Made by a program: the position numbers and the translations under genes. From contig CBDAQB010000001.1 in the NCBI GenBank assembly GCA_965198825.1, positions 744,001 to 808,000 of the forward strand: a DNA stretch of 64,000 nt. Direction: 5' to 3'. Numbering within the stretch: the first letter of the stretch is position 1; each line of letters starts with the position of its first letter. Under the pieces are notes generated by a model. It searched no databases. It was not told where the DNA came from and worked only from the letters and a program-made list of their open reading frames with translations. Shown one piece after another: positions 43,615 through 51,290 of this stretch. The DNA comes from BOG-908 sp965198825. Lineage in GTDB: Bacteria > Pseudomonadota > Alphaproteobacteria > Acetobacterales > Acetobacteraceae.

Positions 43615-43860
43615 CTAACGCAGGAAGCTTTTCAGCAGCAGAGCGATAATGCCGGCTACGATCAGGGCGACAGCCCATTTCTGAATGGCCATGTCGGACT
43701 TCAGTGTGCCGATGTCGGCTTTGATTGCGGCAACGTCAGAGCGCATGGCCACAAGGTCCGGATCCTGGCGGTTCAGCGCTTGAGCGGCCAGGGACGCCTT
43801 CTCCTCAGCCATGCCGAGCGAGCGAAAAGCGTCGAAGACCTCGGCTTGCATTGCCACCAT
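43615..43860 (-). CDS. DUF1640-like coiled-coil membrane protein
   Basis: 81 residues from ATG 43860; ATG 43851 also fits. FRSLGMAEEKASLAAQAL is followed by a heptad region DLVAMRSDVAAIKADIGTL and a single C-terminal membrane helix ending LLLKSFLR. The pattern matches small DUF1640-type proteins, whose role is unknown. The frame is open to 44064 through a family A arm, which I regard as noncoding. Confidence 0.68.
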   Translation of the reverse strand: MVAMQAEVFDAFRSLGMAEEKASLAAQALNRQDPDLVAMRSDVAAIKADIGTLKSDMAIQKWAVALIVAGIIALLLKSFLR

Positions 43861-43936
43861 GGGTAACGCGTAGCACGAGAAGAAGCAGTGGCCTACGGCC
43901 CCGAGCACGGCACTTCCCCAACCTCCGCCATGACTC

Positions 43937-43973
43937 GTAAAAGTTTTTTGGTTCTTTTTTTCAAAAAAGAACT
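43937..43973. repeat. Family A solo right arm, copy 7
   Basis: Only a right arm, AAAGTTTTTTGGTTC followed by the hairpin core, 36 bp before the ROK gene. A solo left arm follows the same gene. Confidence 0.8.
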
Positions 43974-44008
43974 GCTTTCTTGCTGCAACAACCCGGGGGA
44001 ACAAAAGC

Positions 44009-44911
44009 ATGGCACCTGAACTGCGCGCCGGGATCGATTTTGGCGGAACGAAGATCGAAATCATCGTGCTTGGGCGGGATGGGGCGCCGTTGCTGCGGCG
44101 GCGGGTGCCTAATCCCGGAGAGTATCACCAGGCGGTGCTTGCCATCGTGGGGCTGGTAACGACAGCCGAGGCCGAGCTCGGGCGTCGGTGCAGCGTAGGG
44201 GTTGGCATTCCTGGGGCGATCAGCCCTGGAACCGGGCTGGTGCGGAATGCGAACTCGGTCTGGCTGAACGGGCATGCTTTCGACCGGGATCTCGGCGAGG
44301 CGCTCGGGCGGCAGGTTCGGGTGGAGAACGATGCGAATTGCTTTGCCTTGTCCGAGGCTTCGGATGGGGCCGCGGCGGGCAAGGATGTGGTTTTCGGCGT
44401 GATCCTGGGAACCGGGTGCGGCGGCGGGCTGGTGGTGGGCGGCCGGGTGTTGGCTGGGCTGCACCGGATTGGTGGGGAATGGGGGCATAATCCGCTGCCT
44501 TGGCCGGACGAGGGTGACATGCCGCCGCGGCCCTGCTTCTGCGGCAACAGCGGGTGCAACGAGCGGTATATCGCTGGGCCTTCGCTGGCGGAGGAATGCG
44601 ATGGGCCTGGGCACCGTGACGCTTCGGCCATTCCGGCGCGGGCGGCTGCGGGAGATGCGGTGGCGGCGGCCGCGCTGGCGCGGCATTCGGACCGGGTGGC
44701 GCGCGGGTTCGCGCAGATCATCAATTTTCTAGATCCGGACGCGATCGTTATCGGCGGCGGGTTATCGAATATGTCGCATCTTTATACCGATGTGCCGTTG
44801 CTGCTGCGGCGGCATGTGATCGCGGATACGGTTCGCACACCGGTTCTGCGCAATGTGCATGGGGATAGTTCTGGGGTGAGGGGGGCTGCTTGGTTGTGGC
44901 CTGTGCAGTAG
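44009..44911 (+). CDS. ROK-family sugar kinase (fructokinase-like)
   Basis: 300 residues. ATP-binding DFGGTKIE at the start, substrate EN-D region RVENDANCFALSE, and the ROK zinc site CFCGNSGCNERYIAGPSL (Cys-x-Cys-x4-Cys). Most likely a fructokinase/mannokinase or N-acetylhexosamine kinase; specificity cannot be read. It is bracketed by family A arms at 43937 and 44941. Confidence 0.9.
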   Translation: MAPELRAGIDFGGTKIEIIVLGRDGAPLLRRRVPNPGEYHQAVLAIVGLVTTAEAELGRRCSVGVGIPGAISPGTGLVRNANSVWLNGHAFDRDLGEALGRQVRVENDANCFALSEASDGAAAGKDVVFGVILGTGCGGGLVVGGRVLAGLHRIGGEWGHNPLPWPDEGDMPPRPCFCGNSGCNERYIAGPSLAEECDGPGHRDASAIPARAAAGDAVAAAALARHSDRVARGFAQIINFLDPDAIVIGGGLSNMSHLYTDVPLLLRRHVIADTVRTPVLRNVHGDSSGVRGAAWLWPVQ

Positions 44912-44940
44912 CGAGTCGATTGAAGGAAGGAAGGAAGGTC

Positions 44941-44974
44941 TTCTTTTTTGAAAAAAAGAAGCAAAAAACTTTTG
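44941..44974. repeat. Family A solo left arm, copy 8
   Basis: Left arm with no matching right arm before the DUF3140 gene. The GGAAGGAAGGAAGG flank precedes it, 30 bp after the ROK stop. Confidence 0.8.
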
Positions 44975-45016
44975 TTTGTTTTGGCTGGGCACTTTCTTGG
45001 GGCCGGCTCGGTGTGG

Positions 45017-45388
45017 TTATTTTAATGGGTCGTGGCCCCAGTTCATGAGGGATTTTCGCCAGCGCGTGTTGGTAAAGTCGCCGTCTGGGCGTTGTTTGCT
45101 GTGGCGGTGGACATAGCCGACTACCTTGTTCATGGCGTGGTAATCGTCGTCGTTCAGGTCGGCGGTTTTCTTGGCGTGGATTGCCAGGATCTCTTCGCCC
45201 ATGTGGTGTCCGACCGATTTGGCGCTGCCTGGTTCGGTGACTTTCTCGCCTTCCTTGGTCATGCCAACGGATTTGCTTTCGTCGGTGTCTAGCCATTTGC
45301 GCAGGGCAGCCGGGGTCATGTTCACGACCTGCTTGAACTCGCGTGCGATGTCGCGGCGGTCGTCGTCGGTGAGGGATTTCGTGGCCAT
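45017..45388 (-). CDS. DUF3140 family protein
   Basis: 123 residues, soluble and highly charged. The family pattern is visible: FKQVVNMTPAALRKWLDTDES, KSVGHHMGEEILAIHAKK and MNKVVGYVHRHSKQRPDGD, ending with RWRKSLMNWGHDPLK. The function of DUF3140 is unknown; members occur near stress and DNA-related genes. It lies alone next to the pseudogene. Confidence 0.85.
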   Translation of the reverse strand: MATKSLTDDDRRDIAREFKQVVNMTPAALRKWLDTDESKSVGMTKEGEKVTEPGSAKSVGHHMGEEILAIHAKKTADLNDDDYHAMNKVVGYVHRHSKQRPDGDFTNTRWRKSLMNWGHDPLK

Positions 45389-45430
45389 CGGTGTGCTTCC
45401 AGCAGGTTATAGTGTTGTTGCCGTCGCTCG

Positions 45431-46411
45431 TCAGACCAGAACGACGATCTTTCCGCCTGCGCTATTCTCCTCCATCGCGCGGTGGGCCTCGGCGATTTCG
45501 TCTAGCCTGAACGTGCGGCCGACTTAAACACGTAGCCTGCCTTGGGCGACCTGGGCTGCCAACTCATCCATTGGCGTGACATTGAAATTATCGGCGTCGG
45601 TCCTGTAGCTCGTCAGGCAGACCGTGTTGGGGAGGGCCTCCATGGGCGCGAAGTCCTTGAGGACCCATTCGCTCCCGACCATCCCTATCATGCAGACGAT
45701 GCCGTTTCTGCGCGCGCAGTTCAGTGAGTCCAGCAACGTTGACGTGCCGATCAGTTCAAGGACCTTGTCGAAACCGTTTTCGCTGACGCCCGCGATTTTG
45801 CCGGCGATGTCGCCGGTGTCGATGAATACCTGATCCGCTCCGCATGAGTGCAGGAGGGCCTCACGGTCTGCGCGGCGCGTTGTGGCGGCGACGAAGGCGC
45901 CGTGTGCCTTGGCGATTGCCGCTGTCGCGAGACCGACCGAGGTGGTGCCGCCGCGGATCAACAGGCGTTCATGTTTTTCGAGCCTGAGCGCCTGGAAAAG
46001 CGAACCCCAGGCGGTGTGCAGCATTTCGGGGAGCGCGCCGAGCACGTCCCACGGCAATTCGGTCTTGATGGCCTGAACCTGGTTTGCCGGCACCAGCGTG
46101 AACTCCGCGTAGCCGCCGTCGAACTCGCGGCCCATTCCGCCCATGGCGGTCGCGACCACCGTGCCAGGGGCGAATTCGCCGCCCGGCGCTTCTTCGACGA
46201 CGCCGGCCGCTTCGATGCCGAGCACGCGGGGAAAGGCCACCCCGGTCGAGTGGCCTTGACGGGTGAAAAGCTCGGAGCGGTTCAATCCGAAAGCTTTAAC
46301 CCTGATCAGGACCTGACCGGGCGACGGCCGCGGGATCGGCATCGTCTCGACCTTGAGGACTTCCGGGCCGCCGGCGGCGCGTGTGACGACGGCGCGCATC
46401 GTGTCGGTCAT
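45431..46411 (-). pseudogene. Zinc-type alcohol dehydrogenase/quinone oxidoreductase, interrupted by a stop codon
   Basis: MDR-superfamily NADPH oxidoreductase beginning MTDTMRAVVTRAAGGPEVL, with the groES-like domain, RGGTTSVGLATAAIA as the nucleotide fold and no structural zinc site. The frame stops at TAA 45524-45526 after QGRLRV. It continues without shift for 30 more codons with a normal family ending (FRLDEIAEAHRAMEENSAGG, then KIVVLV) to TGA 45431. A single nonsense change (for example AAA to TAA) explains it. The truncated protein of 295 residues might be partly functional. Confidence 0.85.
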
Positions 46412-46660
46412 TGTTGTCTCCCGTTGAAATCTAGGCCGCTGCCTGGCCATCGAGATTCAAGCTTGGGTCAACGCCCGGCCGGGTGCTTCGTTTCGGATCA
46501 GGCTGGCGGTGTCTGGCTGGCCCTCCTCCGCAGGCAGAGCGACGGCGCGGAGGCGATCTTGCGCGGCGGGAGTGGTTTTGCACGCGCCTACGAAGGCCGT
46601 GATGGAGGCTCCCAATGTTCAATTGTGCCGCCGTCCATGCCGATGCCCACTCTGGTGGTA
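46412..46660. other. Intergenic region without a convincing gene
   Basis: About 250 bp upstream of the oxidoreductase pseudogene. Short frames on both strands exist, but none has a family resemblance or a ribosome site. It could be a decayed gene remnant. Confidence 0.4.
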
Positions 46661-47701
46661 TCAGCAACCCTGCCCGGAGCAGCGGGCGAGGAACGACTCT
46701 ACGACACCATTGCGTACTTCCACCCCGACGACGTCTCCGGCATCATCCATGCCGTATAGGTAGTTTAGCGTAGCGCCAGGCAACGCTTCGAACTTTGTGT
46801 AATGGCCTTGCTTGTAAACGAAGCCTCGCAGCACGCCGTTGCTCGCCATGAAGTTGCCATAGACTGCGTCGGCGTTATTGATGCCGAAGGGATTGGTGTA
46901 GATGGCGTCCGGCACTGCGATTTCGGTGAAGCTGCCATTGATGTCGATATACGATGGTGGGTTTTTCGTGCCGTCGATAGATTGCAGAACGAGCGTGCCC
47001 TGGTCGTTGATGCCTTCCAGCGTTGTGCTGACACCACCAGGGGCGAGCACGGGCGAGTATGCACCGTCGGCATAGACGAAACTCATCCATGGGTACTTGC
47101 GGGTGCCGTAGGTGTAGCCGATGACTGTGCCTGCCGCGTTCATGCCTGTCACGACAGTACCGCCGGAGCCGGCTTCGTATAGCTGTTTCGTGCCTTGGCC
47201 TTCGAGATGACGGACGCCGTAGAAATGGCCGCTTTGGGTTGCGATGTTGCGGCCGAGCCAATCGCCGCCGTCGGTCAGGGCAACGATGTAAGGCGGTTGT
47301 GAAGCAAAGGTGCTGCTGAAATGGCCGTTCTTGACTTTGAACATGTAAGAGCCAGTCGTTGAAGCCTCCGAGCCGATGATGTCGCCGCTGCTGTTTGCAC
47401 GCAGGCTGGCCGTGCCGGTGGGACCGAGGTCGAATGAGGTGGATGTGGTCCCGAGCACCGTGAACGTGTGTATGTGGCCGTCGCTGGTTTTATAGGTGCC
47501 ATAGTAGCGGCCGTTCGGCGCGATGCCTGAGACATTGGCGACAGCGCTCACGCCTGGAATGCTGACGACGGATACGGTGTAGCTGGCGGCCGCGGCCGGG
47601 CCCGCGGTCAGAACCGCTACGACGCTAGCACAAAGTGCGGCACTGCAGAGCACCAGGCGCAGCCGGCGGGCGCATAAAACCGGTGTTCGACGAGGTTGCA
47701 T
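46661..47701 (-). CDS. Secreted HAF-type repeat protein
   Basis: 346 residues with a long signal peptide ending near GPAAAA. The mature part holds repeated ~45-residue units of the type GINNADAVYGNF, GMNAAGTVIGYTYG, GINDQGTLVLQS and GMDDAGDVVGVE, the pattern of HAF-family extracellular repeats (beta-propeller-like). The C-terminus has two Cys (CSGQGC). No enzymatic role is apparent. Confidence 0.75.
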   Translation of the reverse strand: MQPRRTPVLCARRLRLVLCSAALCASVVAVLTAGPAAAASYTVSVVSIPGVSAVANVSGIAPNGRYYGTYKTSDGHIHTFTVLGTTSTSFDLGPTGTASLRANSSGDIIGSEASTTGSYMFKVKNGHFSSTFASQPPYIVALTDGGDWLGRNIATQSGHFYGVRHLEGQGTKQLYEAGSGGTVVTGMNAAGTVIGYTYGTRKYPWMSFVYADGAYSPVLAPGGVSTTLEGINDQGTLVLQSIDGTKNPPSYIDINGSFTEIAVPDAIYTNPFGINNADAVYGNFMASNGVLRGFVYKQGHYTKFEALPGATLNYLYGMDDAGDVVGVEVRNGVVESFLARCSGQGC

Positions 47702-47948
47702 AACACAAACTTTCTATGTGTGAAAAGCTTGCCACGGCGAAGCTGGCGTGCGGCGGGACGAAGATGGCGTGCGCGCAGCAGCGAGTCTTCCCGATTAGTG
47801 CAAATTTAGGGAGCTTTTACATCTATGGATGGCATGTCTCTGGTCATTTCTCTGGCGGCGTAGCCTATCAGCGGTTCGCGAGGCTGGAACCGTTCGACAT
47901 AGGTGGAGTCTTGCAAGTCAGCGTCTAAATGCCCAAGGGCTCATCGTC

Positions 47949-47979
47949 TTGGTGGGTTGCCAAAGAGCAACCCACCCTA
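47949..47979. repeat. Family E hairpin
   Basis: GGTGGGTTGC, a short loop CAAAGA, then GCAACCCACC: a 10-bp stem inside the 367-bp gap 47702-48068. Similar GGTGGGTTGC hairpins are scattered in many bacterial genomes. The rest of the gap holds only family A copy 9. Confidence 0.65.
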
Positions 47980-48020
47980 CGGTCGGAATGCACGGCCTCT
48001 CGTCGGTCACGGCCGAAACT

Positions 48021-48057
48021 CGCAAAAGTTTTTTGCTTCTTTTTTTCAAAAAAGAAG
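48021..48057. repeat. Family A solo right arm, copy 9
   Basis: Right arm alone, ending 12 bp before the stop of the leftward giant glycosyltransferase gene. Read on the minus strand it is a hairpin shortly after the stop codon. Confidence 0.8.
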
Positions 48058-48068
48058 AACTTGCTTTC

Positions 48069-51000
48069 CTAAGTCCTGACTTCGGCGAGACGGCCGATAT
48101 CGAGCCACGGATGACGGGTGGTGAGGTCGGCGATCAGCGTGCGTTTGTTGTCGGCGATTTCGGTTTGGGTGTGGAGCATCGAGGCGTTGTGGACGCGGTA
48201 GTCGGCGAGGATTTCGGGGACAGAGAGGCCGAATTGGCCGAGTTCGACGAGGCGGGCCCAGAAGTCGAAATCTTCCCAGCCGTGCTGAATGTTTTCGAAG
48301 CCGCCCGCGCCGGCCCAGGCCCATTTGGCGACCAGCGCCATGGCGTCGATGTAGTTGCCTTGCAGGAGACGCAGGGCGGAGAAGGGTTCGGTGCCGAAGA
48401 CCTCGTCGCCGTTGCCGAATTGCTTGATGGCTGGGTAGGCGAAGGCGGCTTCGCTTTTCGCCAGCGCGGTGAGGAGGATTTCGCAGCAGGTGGGGCGCAG
48501 GCGGTTGTCGGCGTCGAGAGGCAGGACGAAGGGGGTTTCGGCGGCGGCGAAGCCGCTGTTCCGGGCGCCGGCGAGGCCGGTGTTCTGGGGGTGGCGCAGG
48601 ACGAGGAGGCGGTTGAAGCGGGTGCGGTGGGCTTCGCACCATTCGGTCGCCATGGCGAGGGAATCGTCTGTCGAGGCGTCGTCGATGACGATGAGGTCGA
48701 GGGTTTGCAGGGTTTGCGCGGCGGCCGATTCGAGGGCTTCGACGACGTAGTCGGCATAGTTGTGAAGCGGCACGATGATGGTGACGGCGGCTTCGCCCAT
48801 GCGGTCTTCGGAGAGGACGATGTCGGCGCGGTTGATTTTCGGCAGGCGCAGGTTTTTGGCAGGGGCGCGGCGAAGGTCGTGGTCGAAGGCGCCGGCGGCT
48901 TCGATGCCGCCTTGCAGCTGGGTGAAGAGGGAGCGCAGGCGGGTGCGGCGGGCGGTTTCGCCGTAGCGCCAGAGCGCGTCGTGGTAGGCGTTGCGGCCCA
49001 GGCGCAGACGCTCGGCGGGGTCGTCCAGAAGGGTGCGCAGGGCCTTGAGCCAGGCATCGTCGTCGGCGGCGAGGAGGCCGGTTCGGCCTGGCGTGATGGC
49101 GCGGCCGAGGCGGCCGACCGGCGAGGCGATGGTGGGAATGCCGACCAGGGCGGCTTCGAAATATTTCAGCTCGCTCTTGGCGGCGGTGAAGATGTTGTCT
49201 GGCTCGAGGGGGGCCAGGTTGATGTCGAAGCGGGCGAGTTCGGCCGGGAGGCCGGCGAGCGGCACCATGTCGCGCCATTCGATCTGGGCGGAGACGGGTT
49301 GGAGGGCTTCGAATTCGTCTGCGAGGACGATGCCTTCGCCGGTGCTGGGGTCGCGGAAGAGCACCAGGCGGAGTTGCGGGCGTTCGGCGAGGATTTTCGC
49401 GATGGCGGGGACGGCTCGCGCGAAATCGCGCTGGTGGGTGCGGCTGCCGCCGGCGTAGCCGATGCGGGTGACGGGGTCGGCGTAGCCGCGCCAGGTGCGC
49501 ACGGCGAGGCGGGAGGCGGCGATGCTGGCGTCGTCGGCGCCGTTCGGCAGGACGAAGGCGGGGCGGCCGACGAAGCGGACCTGGCTTGCGAGTTCCTCGG
49601 TGGGGCAGGTGACGAGGTCGGCTTCGGCCATGGTGCGGCCGATGCGTTCGAAGAACTCCTGAGTGTCGGATTCGGCGAAGCGCTGCGAGCGGATGCCGTC
49701 GATGAGGCGGGTGGTGGCGAAGTCGCGGCGGAACATCAGGTCGTCGATGTCGAACAGCACGCGCGCGCCTTGGCTGCGGGCGTAGTCGATGATGCCCTGG
49801 ACATGCTGGCTGTGCGGGACGCGCCAGAGCACGACGACGGCGGCGCCGGCGATGAGGTTCGGGTTGACGGGGGCGGGGTCGGACCATTCGGCGTTCCAGC
49901 CGATGGCGCGGGCGGCGGCGAGGGTGCGTTCGACGCGGTAGAAATGGCCTGGGGTGTGGCTTTCGCCTGAGATGAACAGCGCGCGGGGTTTTGCTGGCGG
50001 AAGGGCGGGAATGGGGACGGCTTCGGGAAGAGCGGCTGCGCTCGGGGCGGGGAGCGCGTCGGCCTGGCGTGCCTCGAGCCCGGGTGGCGGCGCGGGCGGG
50101 GTGGAGACGAGGGCGCTCAGCCTGGATGCGCGTCCGAGGCGCCTGGCGGCGCGCCAGGGAGCCGAGCGTGTGATCACCTGCTGAAATTCGCGCAGGCGGT
50201 CGGCTTCGGCGCGCGATTGTGCCAGGTGAAGGCGGAGGGTTTCGATTTCCGCGCGATGCGCATCGACGTCGCGCGCCGAGGAGTCTCGCGCCGCTGACAA
50301 CGCAGCTCCCGCTGCGGCAGATTGGGCCGCGGCAGCGTTGCGCTCGCGCTCGAGGCGCGCGGCGGAGTCGCGTTCATGCTCGAGACCGGCGGCTGCGAGC
50401 GTCATGCGGGCCTGGGCGAGCTGGGTGCGCGCTGTGCGGTGTGCGGCGAGGAGGTTCTGGTAGGCGGGGAAGATGGCGTTGAGTTCTGCCTGGGCCTTGT
50501 TGCCCCAGCTACGGGTCTCGTCGAGCGCGCGGGCGTAGCCGTTCAGCGACCAGCGCTCGCCAAGCGTGGCGAAACGTTCGCGCACGAGGTTCACCGCGTC
50601 GCCTTGCAGGGTGCAAAGTTCTCTCACTCTCGCAGGCACGTTGTCGCCGACCGCGAGCACGCCGAGGCCGTAGGTGTGGAGGAATTCGAAAGCGGGATGC
50701 CTGGACGCCAGCTCCTGCCAGAGGCGCCAGACGCCGAATTCGCGTTCGCGCACGTTGGTGTCGTGGAAAAGCACCACGGCGCGACTGGAGAGTTTGGGGC
50801 GCCAGCTTTCGTAGTCGTGGGCGACGTCGTCGTAATGGTGGCGGCCGTCGATGTGCAGCAGGTCCACGCTGCCGTCCGCGACATAGGGGAGGGCTTCGTC
50901 GAAGGTGCAGCGTAGCATTTGCGAAAACCCCGCATAGCGCGAGGCGTGGAAGCTCTGCAGGCTGGAATAGACATCGTCGCCATAGAAGCCGGCGTGTTCG

Positions 51001-51290
51001 TCGCCTTTCCAGGTGTCTACGGCGATGCAGCGGGTAGGCAGGCGCTCGGCGAGGATGGCGTCGCAGAAAGCGGAGTAGGAGACGCCGTTGTGCGTGCCCA
51101 GCTCTACGAAGTTCGTGGGCGCGGTGGCGCGGATGATCCAGTGGGCGAACGGGATGTGGCCCCACCAGGCGCTGATGACGTCGAGCCGGGTCGGGCGGCG
51201 GAAGACGGGGTCGAGTTCGGTAGCCAGGATGGCGGCGAGGCCTTCGTCGCGTTTCCCTGGCAGGTGCTCCATCAGGGGCAAATCGTCCAT
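48069..51290 (-). CDS. Three-domain methyltransferase-GT4-GT2 protein
   Basis: 1073 residues. Residues ~40-230 are a class I SAM methyltransferase (FVELGTHNGVSYSAF, IDGRHHYDDV). About 262-375 is an Ala/Arg/Glu-rich coiled coil. About 430-790 is a GT4 domain (ARVLFDIDDLMFR, RIGYAGGSRTHQRDF, FEAALVGIPTIASPVGR). About 835-1073 is a GT2 domain (VTIIVPLHNYADYVVEAL, VIDDASTDDS, LPLDADNRL). No signal or membrane helix. This is a single-chain glycan-building enzyme, perhaps for a methylated O-antigen or capsule. Its ATG overlaps the upstream giant gene's stop by one base. Confidence 0.86.
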   Translation of the reverse strand: MDDLPLMEHLPGKRDEGLAAILATELDPVFRRPTRLDVISAWWGHIPFAHWIIRATAPTNFVELGTHNGVSYSAFCDAILAERLPTRCIAVDTWKGDEHAGFYGDDVYSSLQSFHASRYAGFSQMLRCTFDEALPYVADGSVDLLHIDGRHHYDDVAHDYESWRPKLSSRAVVLFHDTNVREREFGVWRLWQELASRHPAFEFLHTYGLGVLAVGDNVPARVRELCTLQGDAVNLVRERFATLGERWSLNGYARALDETRSWGNKAQAELNAIFPAYQNLLAAHRTARTQLAQARMTLAAAGLEHERDSAARLERERNAAAAQSAAAGAALSAARDSSARDVDAHRAEIETLRLHLAQSRAEADRLREFQQVITRSAPWRAARRLGRASRLSALVSTPPAPPPGLEARQADALPAPSAAALPEAVPIPALPPAKPRALFISGESHTPGHFYRVERTLAAARAIGWNAEWSDPAPVNPNLIAGAAVVVLWRVPHSQHVQGIIDYARSQGARVLFDIDDLMFRRDFATTRLIDGIRSQRFAESDTQEFFERIGRTMAEADLVTCPTEELASQVRFVGRPAFVLPNGADDASIAASRLAVRTWRGYADPVTRIGYAGGSRTHQRDFARAVPAIAKILAERPQLRLVLFRDPSTGEGIVLADEFEALQPVSAQIEWRDMVPLAGLPAELARFDINLAPLEPDNIFTAAKSELKYFEAALVGIPTIASPVGRLGRAITPGRTGLLAADDDAWLKALRTLLDDPAERLRLGRNAYHDALWRYGETARRTRLRSLFTQLQGGIEAAGAFDHDLRRAPAKNLRLPKINRADIVLSEDRMGEAAVTIIVPLHNYADYVVEALESAAAQTLQTLDLIVIDDASTDDSLAMATEWCEAHRTRFNRLLVLRHPQNTGLAGARNSGFAAAETPFVLPLDADNRLRPTCCEILLTALAKSEAAFAYPAIKQFGNGDEVFGTEPFSALRLLQGNYIDAMALVAKWAWAGAGGFENIQHGWEDFDFWARLVELGQFGLSVPEILADYRVHNASMLHTQTEIADNKRTLIADLTTRHPWLDIGRLAEVRT

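Noticed and set aside
46431..46667. A 78-codon frame upstream of the oxidoreductase pseudogene
   Set aside because: No ribosome site, odd composition and no recognisable family.
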